Below, in pieces: positions 50,354-62,500 of a stretch of 64,000 bases of DNA (position 1 is the stretch's first letter; every line of letters begins with the position of its first letter). The position numbers and the translations under genes were made by a program. Location of the stretch: NCBI GenBank assembly GCA_038087015.1, contig JASBNA010000016.1:186001-250000 (forward strand). The letters are read 5' to 3'. This DNA comes from Cerrena zonata. Taxonomy: Eukaryota > Basidiomycota > Agaricomycetes > Polyporales > Cerrenaceae. Under the pieces are notes generated by a model. It searched no databases. It worked only from the letters and a program-made list of their open reading frames with translations, and was not told where the DNA came from.

Positions 50354-50361
50354 TTTTTATA
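50354..50361 (-). promoter_or_regulatory. TATA-like box of the small secreted gene
   Basis: TATAAAAA on the minus strand, about 256 bases upstream of the ATG at 50098. A CT-rich stretch (minus strand, about 50270-50330) lies between them. This arrangement is typical of strongly expressed fungal genes. Confidence 0.5.
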
Positions 50362-51322
50362 CGTCCTAGTACACTGTGTCAATCCCATCTCGGCAGAAGC
50401 GGACTAAGCGCAACACAGAATATGTCAAGCCCGCGCGATTGGAAGAGCATGGTAACCGTAGACTGTGGGTGACATCTCGAGATGCGCATCAATTATCTGT
50501 CAATGCCGCAAGATGAAACCAGATGATTGTGAGCAAAATGAAGTTCTTCGTCTTGAGGCATCTCACGGTCCAGATTATTTCCATCGAGTTATTGCCATTT
50601 TCATTCTGAGATCGTCTGAGACCATGAGGGACGATCAAAAACAGTCTAGATGGTTAGTTCGGGATGGTGATGAACGGAAATGTATGCATCATAGACTACC
50701 TCGTAAGGTTGAGGGCCATCAGAGTATGATTGTGGTCTATCATAGCATTATAATCAACGAACAGCCTCGAGGGGAAATCATGGTAAGAAAAGCGGTTTTT
50801 ATGAGATAAACCATCATGGAACCTACTTTCTTTCTGGTGGTACGTCAGAGCGCCTTGGGCACAACGAGACTTTCGGCGAAAGGGAATCAAGATCATGATG
50901 GAGTTGGTTTGCTTGGAAATACTAGAATCACATCAACACGCTGAGGCATCGTCACGGTAAGATGGATGTTATTGCTATCCCTAGTGCCAGAAGCTACAAT
51001 TTCCTTGATAGTCAACAATCCTCGGTGTCTTCGAATGATGAACCTAAACAGAAGAACGGGATCGGATGTTCGCCTCACCCCCATTCAATCATTTCAGTTC
51101 GGACTTGTGAGCTTCAAGAGGTACATGTTGAAGCGTATGTCATTCAAGTCAATGACATCAGAGACGAATGTCATGGTCTAAGTGTAGAACAAGCGCTTTG
51201 CCTTTCTTCGTCTTCCTTCCTTCAGCGTTTGGCAAGTCATCATTATCTCCAAGTCCAGCATCTTGTTCTTGCAGTTGGCAACGCTCTCTGATCCATATAT
51301 TATTGTTGAACACCTTAATATC
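50362..51322. other. Intergenic region without recognised genes
   Basis: Holds the promoter sides of the small secreted gene and the roadblock-protein gene. An open frame of about 114 codons at 50,465-50,809 has no family resemblance and is not called. Confidence 0.35.
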
Positions 51323-51915
51323 ATGCTTGACCTTCCCAATCTCCGAACAGTTCTCGTTCGACTTCTCGAGCCACCTTTGGTCCACACAGCGGCTCTATTC
51401 ACAGTGACAGGCCAACTTGTTTCATTCGTATCAGATCCACCAAGACCCAAAGATGAAGTTCGGGTCTTAGTTGGGCTTGGAAGTGAGATATGGCAGGAGA
51501 CGAAAGAGCAGGGATTCGGGACGGTTGACAGTGAGGTATTCCTAACTGTCTTCATGGAATACTTGTGAAACTGAACTTTGCTTTTGTTTTGTGTTTTGTG
51601 TAGCTTGGTCGAATCCTTGTCATGCCGATTGATAAGGTCCCGCCGCCAAATCAGCAGGATGCTGAAAACACTAAAGACAAGAAAGAAGAACCATTGCTTC
51701 TTCTTGTTTTGAATGCCGAGAAAAGTGTCTCGTGGTCGGACCTGACGGCTAAGGTATGTCAAGAATCATCAAATAGTCTATGATCACTAACGTATGTATA
51801 TGTTCAGGGACAAGAGCTGGTTGAATATATGGAGGCACCTGTAACGAAGTTACGAGGGAAACTTGCTGTTGCACCGACGTCACCTATAGTTCGCCCCGAA
51901 AGGCAACACCGGTAG
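51323..51915 (+). CDS. Roadblock/LAMTOR2-like protein, likely Ragulator/EGO subunit
   Basis: LAMTOR2 (p14) is a roadblock-fold subunit of Ragulator, which anchors Rag GTPases and TORC1 at the lysosome or vacuole. The start MLDLPNLRTVLVRLLEPP corresponds to the first helix of LAMTOR2. TAALFTVTGQLVSFVSD matches the first strand pair, and VGLGSEIWQETKEQG the middle helix. LKAKAQALVQYLEEPL of animal LAMTOR2 is mirrored here as LTAKGQELVEYMEAPV. Two introns (DSE|LGR and TAK|GQE) are in frame. An insert (PPPNQQDAENTKDKKEE) lengthens the loop before the last strand. About 155 residues, somewhat longer than animal p14. Assignment is by motif resemblance. Confidence 0.7.
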
Positions 51916-52403
51916 CCTCCCAGTCTATTCAGTGCCGTATTCTATACATAGTTTCGGACTTCTGTCCTCACAGACTTGGGCATCTATGAGAACGAAGAAG
52001 GGTTGAAGTTACCTTGGGTTTGACCAGGGTTTGACCTTGTTCCATCATGTCGTGTGCCCACCTGACTCAGGGACCATTGCCATTGTAAACCGTATACCAC
52101 TGTATAATACCCCAATTCAATAAATTGTTGTATGGATACATATAAGAGTCAAGAGACTACCGCAGAAGGACCCGCTCAGTGTGAGAAATTCCGGTTGCTT
52201 ATGGAAAAATAAGCAGCTTTTTGATCGAGGGAACCCGACTAAAGAACTACGTCAGGTCCCGGAGCTGCTGCGTGAATAACCGAACGTCTTCGACCAACGC
52301 AGCACTCGGGATTTCCACCAGGGCTCTCTCGTCCATTAAACTCCTCCCTATTTACAAGGACTAGTCTTTTGTGCGACTAGCCAAAATACCGTCCTTGCTG
52401 GTC
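51916..52403. promoter_or_regulatory. Intergenic, presumed COQ1 promoter
   Basis: About 490 bases between two plus-strand genes. No distinct element recognised beyond a possible polyadenylation-type AATAAA (52,118-52,123). Confidence 0.35.
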
Positions 52404-54040
52404 ATGCGACGATGGTCTGCTACCTGCAGAGTGCGTACATTTCAACAACGTCAAAATGTTACCACTGCCACCACTTCCTCTTCAACTCATCGGGTCTCAA
52501 GACAATTCCATTCGTCTGGAAATGTCTCACGGACAATAACGACACAGACAACTCATAGCCCTGCTCCTCGTCACAGATGTTACAGTGTGTTGGCAACTCA
52601 AACGAAAACACAACCATCTGAACAAACCGTGTCATCATCCCCTCGTGATTCGACATCAAATCGACCCCGAGCAGACCCATATAAATTGGTTGCACCTGAA
52701 CTCAAGACACTACGAGAGACTCTTCTCAACCTCCTTGGTTCTTCCCATCCCTCTCTGACAGAGATTGCTCAGTACTATTTCTTGCATCCGTCGAAACAAA
52801 TACGACCATTACTTGTCCTCCTCTTCTCACAAGCTACGAATGGTCTCGGACGTGGATGGCCAGCGAAGAAATGGGCAGCAGAATGCGAGGGAGCTAGAGG
52901 ACGTTCACAAGAGTTAGATTCGACCTTGACACGTCCCGACGTCTTGAATGACTGGAATCCTAATATGCCAGACCACACCGCGTCGTTCTCTGCAACATTT
53001 TCTCTGCGGAATCCCCGTTCCTCACTCGAGCCACCAATACCTCCGCTATGGGTATCGGACCCTTCGACGCCGACGCTGGTTCCCGTGTCTACCTTGCTTC
53101 CCACACAAATACGGTTGGCCCAAATTGTCGAGATGATTCACGTCGCCTCTTTGCTACACGACGACGTCATTGACAATTCTCCACTACGAAGAGGCGCGCC
53201 TTCTGCTCCTGCAGCGTTTGGGAACAAGCTATCTGTATTGGCTGGTGATTTCCTTCTCGGCCGTGCTTCTGCTGCACTGTCAAGACTGGGAGAAAGCGAG
53301 GTGGTAGAGCTTATTGCGAGCGTTATTGCGAACCTGGTGGAAGGAGAGATCCTGCAGTTGAAGGCTGTTCATGGGGAGGAGCTTGGGCTCGACAAGGAGC
53401 ACACCCAAGGGGTAGGCAAGGAGAACTGGAATATTTATCTCCAAAAGTCGTATATGAAGACAGCCAGTTTAATGGCGAAGGGTGCCCGAGCAGCCGTGGT
53501 TCTTAGCGGATGCAAGGAAGGAGAGTTGTGGAAGGAGATTGCTTATGCTTATGGCCGTAATATCGGTCTTGCGTTCCAGGTATGTACTGGACACCTGTCA
53601 ATCATTAGTCTGAATTTGAGCTTCTTACCGATATTCTTCCGTGTAGCTTGTCGATGATATTCTGGACTATGAAGCTGCCGAGAGCACACTCGGTAAACCT
53701 GGAGGTGCTGACCTCCAGTTAGGTCTTGCTACCGGACCTGCGCTTTTTGCATGGGAAGAGCATCCAGAGATGGGTCCACTCATAGAACGCAAGTTCAAGG
53801 AGCCTGGTGATGTCGAACTCGTAAGTTAACTCTAAACATTACTGTTTATCAAATTGCTTAAGCTTAAACATATCTCAGGCGAGAGATCTCGTTCGCCGGT
53901 CATCTGGTGTAGAGCGTACCCGCCAGGTTGCACAGGAGTATGCAGACAAAGCAAAAGAGGTTCTGGGACCATTACCGGATAGCGATGCCAAGCAGGCGTT
54001 GGAGGTGTTGGCAGAGCGTGTGGTCAAGCGAAAGTGGTGA
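52404..54040 (+). CDS. COQ1: Polyprenyl diphosphate synthase for coenzyme Q (COQ1)
   Basis: Makes the long isoprenoid tail of ubiquinone from farnesyl or geranylgeranyl diphosphate and isopentenyl diphosphate, in the mitochondrial matrix. The N-terminus MRRWSATCRVRTFQQRQNV is Arg-rich without acids, as a mitochondrial targeting peptide. Motifs in order are PSKQIRPLLVLL, the first Asp-rich motif LLHDDVIDNSPLRRG, GEILQLK, KTASLMAKGARAA, and the second Asp-rich motif LVDDILDYEA, followed by LGKPGGADLQLGLATGP. Two introns. A Ser/Thr-rich insert (about 170-240 residues in) lies before LAQIVEMIHVASLLHDD. The ATG at 52404 is used; upstream in-frame codons include only GTG. Ends at 54038-54040. Confidence 0.95.
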
Positions 54041-54365
54041 CCCGTCGAACCTTTAATCTAGAGGCTATGCATGTGCCGCTATGAATGGACACCTTGGTGC
54101 TGGTACTAGACTGACATATTCTACCACGACTCAATTCTAATCTTGTATCACACTTGCCTCGGGTCTCGCCTGCTTTTTCGTTCAAATGATAGAGGTACGG
54201 ATGCACTGGTGTAGCGGTGTCAACTGTCCCTCGGGGGACCCCGAAACCGCCTATTTACCCCAGATTTGTGCGGACGGTTGAAGCAGTTCTTGACCACATC
54301 CTGATCTTTTTCTTGTCGTTCTCCTTGTCTACTAAGCTTCCTTCTCCCTCTCTAGATCTTATAAG
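54041..54365. promoter_or_regulatory. Intergenic, presumed promoter of the homeodomain-like gene
   Basis: About 325 bases. A CT-rich run (ttctccttgtctactaagcttccttctccctctc, about 54318-54353) precedes the start codon. Nothing else recognised. Confidence 0.35.
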
Positions 54366-56108
54366 ATGACCAAACGTATTCAAGGAGAGATAAAAACTCG
54401 CGGGGTCACCACCCGCAAACGAACTCGTTCGGATGATGTAGAAGACATGACCCCCGCTTTACATATGAGGTCGAGCAGATCCATGACAGCTCTCTCGCCA
54501 TCTATATTTTCCGAACCTCTTTCGGATGTTGTGCTCACCCCACCTCTTCGACGGCGTGTCAACCCAGCGAGCCTGGCTAACCGGCTCGGGCCTGAGCTCG
54601 TCGCTGAACTCGAGTCACTGATCAAGCCTGGATGCACTGAGATGCCTTCCTTTGCCGCTCGCCAGGCGATACAAAAGAAATACGATGTGGATAGACGACA
54701 TATTTACGACTGGTACCATACAAAAGGCTTGAGAGTATCTAGTAAATCTGAGAGAAGAGCGCAGATGATGCAAGCGGAGCAGGAAGAAGCTCGGGCTCTG
54801 CGTTCCCACTATCAGGTAGGATGCATTCGATTTCTTCAGGTTGTATGCATATAGTTTGATTGACCTAACTATATGCGTATATTTGTATAGACCAAACCGT
54901 GCTTAGAACAGCCCCAGTTGGAAGTTGCTTCGAACTACTCCACTAGCACTTCCTCCACACCTATTTCGACTCCGATCACACCGCATACACCCATGGGTTT
55001 GCAACCTCCGTTCAATTTGAATACGGAGTATGGTGTCGTTCCCCATCTCGCACCATTCCCTATTCACCATTTTCTGGATCCTCCCATACATGGTTCGTTT
55101 GCGTTTGCACCGAACATGCAAATGCACGGAGGAAGACCTATCATGCCTGAAACCGTTGACTATCATACACGCGGCTTTTACGAGTATAACCCCTTCCCGA
55201 CGGGAAACAGAACGTCCCAATGGGTCACTGATGGCCAGAACTGCCATGTTCGCACAAACTCAAACGAGTCTTTTCCCTTTCTGCAACATGAACACCATAT
55301 GAACGAGAACATGAATCCCTTCCTTCCGGCCGTAACCCATAGTCAAGCCCTTCCTAAACCTCAACGCGAAGCTTGCTACCGTTACCTCTCTGACGCTGTT
55401 GGTCCTGCTCAGGGCGTCCAAGAATCCGTAGGAACCTATCGAGCTTTCATGACTCAGCAAGTTCAAACATACTATGACCGTCTTGTCCCTGGTCAACCTG
55501 CCCCCGGTCCTCCAGTCGTTCCAAGACTTCCTGTCTCTCTCCCGCCTCCTCCAATTGCTATCCCTTCGCATTCAGTTCCTCAAGTCTCTCATGTTCCTCA
55601 AGATACTCATCAATCTGCATCCTTCCAAGCCCAACGTCGCGGCTCCTCTGAATCCGTCCAAAGTTCTCATGGTACGCCCAACACTCCTAACCTCGAATGG
55701 AGCCATTGGTTACTCCACAATCAAGTGCAAGCTGCAAACTCCACGCCTTCGTCTACGTCTACTATGTACACTCCCCCTCTTTCCGTTTCCATGTCGTCAA
55801 CTACCAATCACTCTCTCGCTTGGCCCTGGAACCCCTCTCAAAACTTGGGGACAGAAGAAGAATCCTCTCTTGAAATTAGTGATATTCTCGAAAGTCCCGT
55901 TCTTCGAACTAGGCACAATACTCGGAACGACATTCATAGCCCTTCTCCCTCTGCTCCGGACCTCAATGGATTTACTCAGTTCTCAAAGCTTGGCGGAAAG
56001 CTCCCACCTTCTCCTCTAGTCCAAGCTGCCTCTGGAAGTCCTGGTGCCGACGAGAATCAAGACACTCTCAAATATCCTACCGAGGAGCCCTATCTGTCAT
56101 CCTGCTAG
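54366..56108 (+). CDS. Homeodomain-like DNA-binding protein
   Basis: The N-terminal exon carries a helix-turn-helix resembling an atypical homeodomain: ELVAELESLIKPGCTEMPSFAARQAIQKKYDVDRRHIYDWYHTKGLRV. The final helix DRRHIYDWYHTKGLR has the aromatic and basic residues of a recognition helix. It is followed by basic SSKSERRAQ. After one intron (54,816-54,891) comes a 400-residue Ser/Pro/Thr-rich region without a fold, as in fungal transcription factors. Ends PYLSSC at 56106-56108. Likely nuclear and regulatory; targets unknown. A conserved fungal family to my knowledge, usually left as hypothetical. Confidence 0.75.
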
Positions 56109-56531
56109 TTTCTCAATGAGTCTACTCCCTGCTCACAGCTTACAGACTGAAGACCCGACAGCACCTCGAAATGATTGAATACCCTGTCGACTAATGAACG
56201 TCAATCCTCTATTGAATACCCTTGCAGTCAACAATGTTTACGTCTCGTCTCTCGCATTCGCATTCTGTCACAGTCATCAGCATCCCTACTACCCCACCAT
56301 CCTTTCCTTTCCGCAATTCACTGTTCTCGTCGTCCTGTCAATCATCATTACGTTCATGTCCTGTTCATCGCATTCTGAATTATAACTCTGGATAAAATAA
56401 AGAAATGTATAGTATATTACAACCTACTCAAAGAATGTGATACAATCCGGATAAAACTTTGGTTTGGGATGTGAAATAGTGCATACATCGAAGAAATTAG
56501 TACAGGGATAAGACGACAACAAATGTCAGAT
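56109..56531. other. Intergenic, convergent 3' ends
   Basis: About 420 bases between convergent genes; holds an AATAAA-like signal around 56,395-56,402. No gene recognised. Confidence 0.35.
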
Positions 56532-58335
56532 TCACAATGCATGATGTTGGTATTGTGGAGGTGGAATATCCGACCTATCAGCCTGGTTATTGTGAGGATG
56601 AGGGTCGATTCGCCGCGCAATAAGCTCGACAATTCGGTCGAGATCCACAACTTGTGGTTGTATCTGGGCTCTAGAAGGTGACGGAGAGGTCTCGGATGAT
56701 CGGGAAGGCTGGGAGGGCTGCGATGGATAAGAGGCGTCTGTATACACGGACACCGGAACTGAGGGAATAGGACGGCCACGGCTTTGGGGCATGGTGGGGG
56801 ACATCATTGGAGGTGAGTTTGAAACAGAGCCAGATGATACCGAAGGCACGGCATCAACCTGACGTTGGTGGGCTGGGCTTCCCGGTCGCAGAAGTGAGGA
56901 TTTGGGGAGTGGTGAAGGGATCGCTCTTTCGTTTCTGAGGGTTGGGATTGAACGAATTCGGAGGTGTGGAAGTGTTGGTGACCAGGGGTATTCGAGATTC
57001 GGATTGAGGTTGGGTAATCGGATTAATGACGCTGCCGATGTATTGAACCGTTTGGGGATCGGAGGTCGAGGGATATGGAGCTATGTGTTCTGTGTGGTGT
57101 CGGAGATGTCCTTTGCGTCTATAATATAGAAAGATGGCGGCAAGGAGGGCTATGAGAGCGACTGCGCCAATGATCGGACCAACTATGACACCGATTTTGG
57201 TTTCTGAGGTAGAGATATTCGCAGGGGAATTACTGCGAAAGAATGTTAAGAAAGACGTCCCAGGATATGGAAGAAATACATACTCGAAACCCGTCCCGTT
57301 CGCCATATATACAGTGACATCATTCAAGTCAAAATCCACACCCTGACCAGTAAACGGAGTGATCTCAAGGTTGTGCGTTTCCTTTGGATCCAAACCACTT
57401 TGATAGAAGAGCACCGAATTTCCAATGAGCCAAAGGGTGCTTCCGTTATACTGTGTGCTGTTTCCATCTAAATTCTACAACATCAAGTCAGACTACGATC
57501 TGCTAGAAAATGTTTTGGTGCATACCACGTTGTATTTGCCATGTCCCCAGTTCCTATTCCCGTTAATGGCAACAGCAATCCCTCCAGCGAAATTCATCGA
57601 CACAGATGACGAAGGAGCTGAGGTTTGCATGTATGGCTTCGGAGACATCGTACTTGGGATCTGCCAATCATTCAAAGTAGTCCATATACCCGTATAATTC
57701 AGCGCAGTAGTATTTTGATTATCAGTCGTGAGCGGGAATACTCCAGACACTCTAGAATGGACTGTAAATCAATTTACGGGTATGTATTGTGTTCGAGAAA
57801 TTGACTTACCCTGAGGGGAAGCTATCGGTGACCACCGCTTGATCAAACCAGAAGTCACCGGTACCATCCGTCACCTCAACTTTGATAGAATGGTATCCCA
57901 GGTTGAGACCCTCGGACTGGAACAAGATGTTGTCCCCTGTGTAATTTGCCGGCTTGATGTCACTGTCGACAATGACGTTGTAGGGACGAGTAGAATTCCC
58001 TAGTAGAATAAGCATCAGTTCCTTCATATTTTCAGTATGTGATACTAACGGAAGTAGGGATAATGGGGTCGTACCATGGAAGTTGAAGGATAGAGAGGCT
58101 TCAGAAGCGTTAGTGACATGCCATGAGTTACCGTCCGCCCTGTCGCCACCCTTTATGTTGAAACCAGAACCTGAGAACCAGGGTTTCCAGCCCCCAGTGA
58201 CAGGCCCGTCAGCTGGGAGCTCGTATCAGTACTGTCAAATGTAATGATGTCAAAACGAGACTCACAATACGGTAAGAATTGGATGACGGGGCTTGTATCA
58301 TCAATAGTGAAGTTCCACGACAAGGCTTGAGACAT
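56532..58335 (-). CDS. Single-pass, Ser/Thr-rich membrane protein
   Basis: Start MSQALSWNFTIDDTSPVIQFLPY, without a clear signal peptide. A large N-terminal ectodomain with many N-glycosylation-type sites (NGS, NAS, NTT, NST) follows, in two similar halves. Each half resembles the carbohydrate-binding-like beta repeats of mushroom surface proteins (SLNLGYHSIKVEVTDGTGDFWFDQAVV; THNLEITPFTGQGVDFDLNDVTVY). One membrane segment, IGVIVGPIIGAVALIALLAAIFLYYRRKG, is followed by a Pro/Ser-rich cytoplasmic tail ending QYQHHAL. About six introns, all with joins consistent with the frame. About 520 residues. A cell-surface role is inferred; the start may lie in an unseen upstream exon. Confidence 0.75.
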
Positions 58336-59504
58336 TCTGTCCTAGGTATACGGAGAAGTAAAAGCAAAGGGTAAGAGGCAACCTAGCCCCCGCGCCGCCC
58401 TCCACGTCCTGTCCTTATGACTGTCGGTATGTCCAGGACGTCAGAGCGACTAGCATCTATCCAACCTTGAGCTAAATGATCATCATACTCCACCCTGTGC
58501 GGGCTTTACAGCATCGGGCATATGGTCGAGTTATTATTACTTGCACCCCCCTACATGTCCAGTCTGGGAAAGGAACCATCGTAAAACTAGGCCAACGGAC
58601 TCGGGTGAGTATCAGATGTCTAAACCTTGATTGACAATTTATACTCACCTGTATAGATTCATTAGCAGGAAATGTCGCCCCTACTAAATCGGTTATATGT
58701 ATAGTAACAGATGACTGTATATATCATAGCAATCAGGGAGGTTGTTCCCGGTACTGTTCATATTGCCGATCAGTATGACAAACGTAGATCTCTGCAGACA
58801 ATGCAGGACGGCGAACTATGCAATGATGCGTGGTTGGGAAGGCGATTCCGACAACGCTCGGTGCTTCTGATACTAAGAGACAGAGACGACGTAACTCCCT
58901 GAAGCTGCGGGGTCCAGTCAGCGTGTGAGCCGTGTGTGACACTATATTCAATTTCGTCAGCAATCCGTCTCAAACACCTTACGGATTGTGTACCCCCATA
59001 TGAGACAAAACTCCTAATGGCGTTATAGCCCAGCCTGGGAGCCACCGGCGCACTGAGTCGTCGCGGTAACCTTCAAGTTTTCAGTTCGGGTTCCAAATCT
59101 GTGATGCATGGGCGCTCCTGTTACTAGTAGCAGTGGGTGGTTTGTATAGGTTTGCATTCATCCTGCTACGTGACTATATATCTTCCCGCTGCATAGCAAG
59201 GACGGGGACCTTGATGTGTAAGTTTTCGCATGATCATTCGCTTGGTATCACTATGATAGTCTTTCGGGAGTTTTGGGAAGTCAAAGAATAATGCAGCCGA
59301 TCACAATTGGGCGCCTATACGCAGTTTTGTAGGGTGTCCAAATGAGGAAGGTGAGGTGTTTGTGATTTGCTCTAAGTAAAACGCGGCAACCAACACTAGT
59401 AATACAATGTTACCCAGAAACCGGAAAAATGGCCATAGAGTAGTACATCATTAATACAGATCCCAACGTGAGGTAACGATCTTACTCTGCAGCATATCCT
59501 CCAA
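58336..59504. other. Intergenic region without recognised genes
   Basis: About 1.2 kb between two minus-strand genes. Overlapping short open frames at 58,711-59,045 on both strands show no family pattern. No repeat or RNA seen. Confidence 0.35.
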
Positions 59505-62500
59505 CTAGTTTGTAAGATCTGTTGCCTCAGCCTCTGTGAGTCGCACCGTTTTCTGTTGATGAATACGTAGGGCAGACGGTAATTTTGTGAGTAGATCCTC
59601 AGCGTTTACAATGCATCCCTCATGTGCTTCGACGGGGCGACGCCATAGAAAGTTGATACTCTTTGAGAACCGTGGCCATCCGTAGTCAATAAAATTCCTG
59701 AGAGCATCGGCAACTTGAGATGTTGCAAGGCCTTCCATCAGAATCTCGAGAGTGAGGTCCGTATCGTTGCCTATGTCGATCTCGAGGTTACATGCGTCAA
59801 TAACTACGGGAGAGCTATTGAATACTTCCAAAAGGCTGCGCAAGAAATGAACGACTGTCGAACTTGTGATAATTTGGTTCCAAGGTATGTTGTTGCTAGA
59901 AGAACTATCGATTCCCTTGAACGTCAATATATTGTTGACAGGCCATTGCAGCCGAATAGTCAGATATTTGAGTGGGTGGGGGTAAGAATACATTATCGCT
60001 CGAACCGGGTCTTCCGCTTGGACTAGAGAATAAACGGGCCCGAAGTGAATAATAATCACGGCAAAATAGAATATTGAGATAGACGTACAGGGTGTATGGT
60101 ATCTACAAAGCTGAGCTAGATCGAGTACAAAGTGGTCTATTGATGACCCCCCTTGACTACGAAGGAAGTCTCCGAGTACATATGCTGCCCTCACGTCCTC
60201 GCATATGACATCCACCTTTCGTAATGGTTTGAAAGATTGCAACTGGGTATCATGATGATCGGAAGAAACTGCCTCTCGTTGTAATCCGACGTCCATTATC
60301 GCGGCAAGCCAGGAGAACGTCTCGCTTGTACTGCAGTTCATGTATAAATTGCAAATGCCATGGATGGGGTGTTTGATGTCAGGAAATTCGAGTCTAGTTG
60401 TGAGATTGTCAGTCGGTTCAGACGAATACGAGACAATCCCATTCGATTGACGACTGAAACTATTGACTTGGGGTGGTGATAGAGTTGTATTGATTCGGAG
60501 GGTTTCGATGTCGAATAGGGAGAGAAGAGCGGCGTAGTCATGAGAGGAGCTGGAAGACTGCGACGAGTGTAAGTTATCTATCTTGAGGTCCTGAAGTCGA
60601 TGTGACGCGTGAACAGTCATAGGATAGTCTGCTTCTACTGTAAATGCGCTGAGCGATAGATAACGAATGCTTGGGAGAAGCTTGAGAGTTTGTACTAAGG
60701 CACTAGTCGGAAGCTTCATGGTAGCATCGCTCAGAGCCTTAGACGACTCCCCATGAATTGAAAGAGACCGAAGATATTCGCAAGTAGCGAAAGGGATCGT
60801 GAGTAGGTTGCAGAGAGAATCAATAGAGATGTCGAGTGGGATTTTTGCTAAAACAGTGAGCGGTAAAGCTGCTTCATAGACTAGCGGGGGTTTCTCCTGA
60901 GGCCGTAGTGGAGGGGATACATATAAACGATTGTAGGGAGGGAGGATAAGGTAGTTGTAGAATGGACCGATATCAAAGGTATAGAAAAGGTCATACATCA
61001 TGCGACGCATGTTCCAATTGAAGTGGCGACTCCTGGTTAGGGGCGATATGGATGTTGTGAGTTCTATTGCAATGCCGAACGTTCGCTTCTGATGAGCATT
61101 CATTCTATATTGTCGAAGACCTTTCTCCCCAGGGATATTCCGTTTTTCGAACCCCAGTAGTCTGGCAAGAATTATGATGATATCGTCATGGTACGTCGCG
61201 TCCCGTGCAAAGGCACTATGCCAGAGGCGCACGTCGCGACGTTTGTACGCAAATGCGTACTCTAAAGGATTAGAGTGCTTCGGTTCTTCTTCAGCCTGAG
61301 GTTGCATCCTAAACAGGGACGCCGCTGTCGAGAACGATTTCATCCCACTACCACGAAACATGTTGAATTCAATGTCAAGGTGTCGTTTCCCAACTGCGTC
61401 CAGGAATGCAACGCGACCAGAGCACTGGAGTAGAGGAACGAGGGGAATCATCCCGACTCCGTGGTCAAGCTGTTCGACAAATCCGATCACCGCCCCATCG
61501 AACTCGGGAATTGTGTCATTGATGACAATCAGAAGACCAGGTCCTCGTGTCCATGCAAAGAGAATCTGAACGTCAGGGGGGAGAAGGGCTTCTTCCATAG
61601 TCCAAATGCGCTCCATCCACGGAGTGTGCTGTTCAGGGTACACCATTGAGAATAGCCCATCCGGCATGACGATACATAGCCCGCATTCCTGGTAAAAACT
61701 ATGCATACGCTCGAGTTGCCAGGGTTTATCGCGTTTGGGTTGTTTCTCCTTTTGCAAGATACATAGACGATCTATCCAGGTAAACTGGAGATTGTGATCA
61801 AGAGAAACCTTCGCCGCGTAGAGTAGAAGGTCGATGTTGATGGGATCCCCATCTGTTTCCACATCCTTTACGACAAAGGTACCGCGTGAACCACAATTGG
61901 AAGCTTCTGGGTTTTCGAGTCTCAAGTTACCTCGCCACACATACGAGACCGCGGAGTAAGGAATATGGGATATATCACCATAATCAACCAACTCTAAGAT
62001 TCGGAGGCGATCATATTCGACAAGCCGTTTGCAGTCGACAAAACGCATGCGTTCTGGAGTAGCGGTGAGGGTAATGTCGAAAGTGGCACCAGCTAACAGG
62101 TCGAGCTTTATATCGTAAATCTGGCTCATTTTGACTTTTGAATGCAACTGGTCCGGAACTATGCCGCCATCACTGTCAGTTCTCTTATAATTAATCTCGT
62201 TAAAAATCACATACTCACCAACCGGAGCTATATGCGGATTGGAAATCCTGGTGATACAAAGCCTTGTCGCTTGTAATGCTTGTATGTACTCAGCTAGCGA
62301 CTCTTCAGCAGCCTTGTCATCTAGGAGAGTTCTTGTCATGAAACTATCGAGGAGAATGACGCCACGGGCAATATGCTCTCCAACAGAGCGAACAAGATTT
62401 AAGGTCCACATAGAATCCCCGTGTGAATCAATTTGACAGAATTCTATGGCTGTATCGATAAGCAAGACCAAGGGTTGGACGAGCATATGATCAGCGACGC

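Noticed and set aside
62130..62220. Possible intron with GTGAGT donor inside the HET gene
   Set aside because: Removing the 46 bases to the nearest acceptor shifts the frame into a stop. The unspliced reading stays open, so it was not called.
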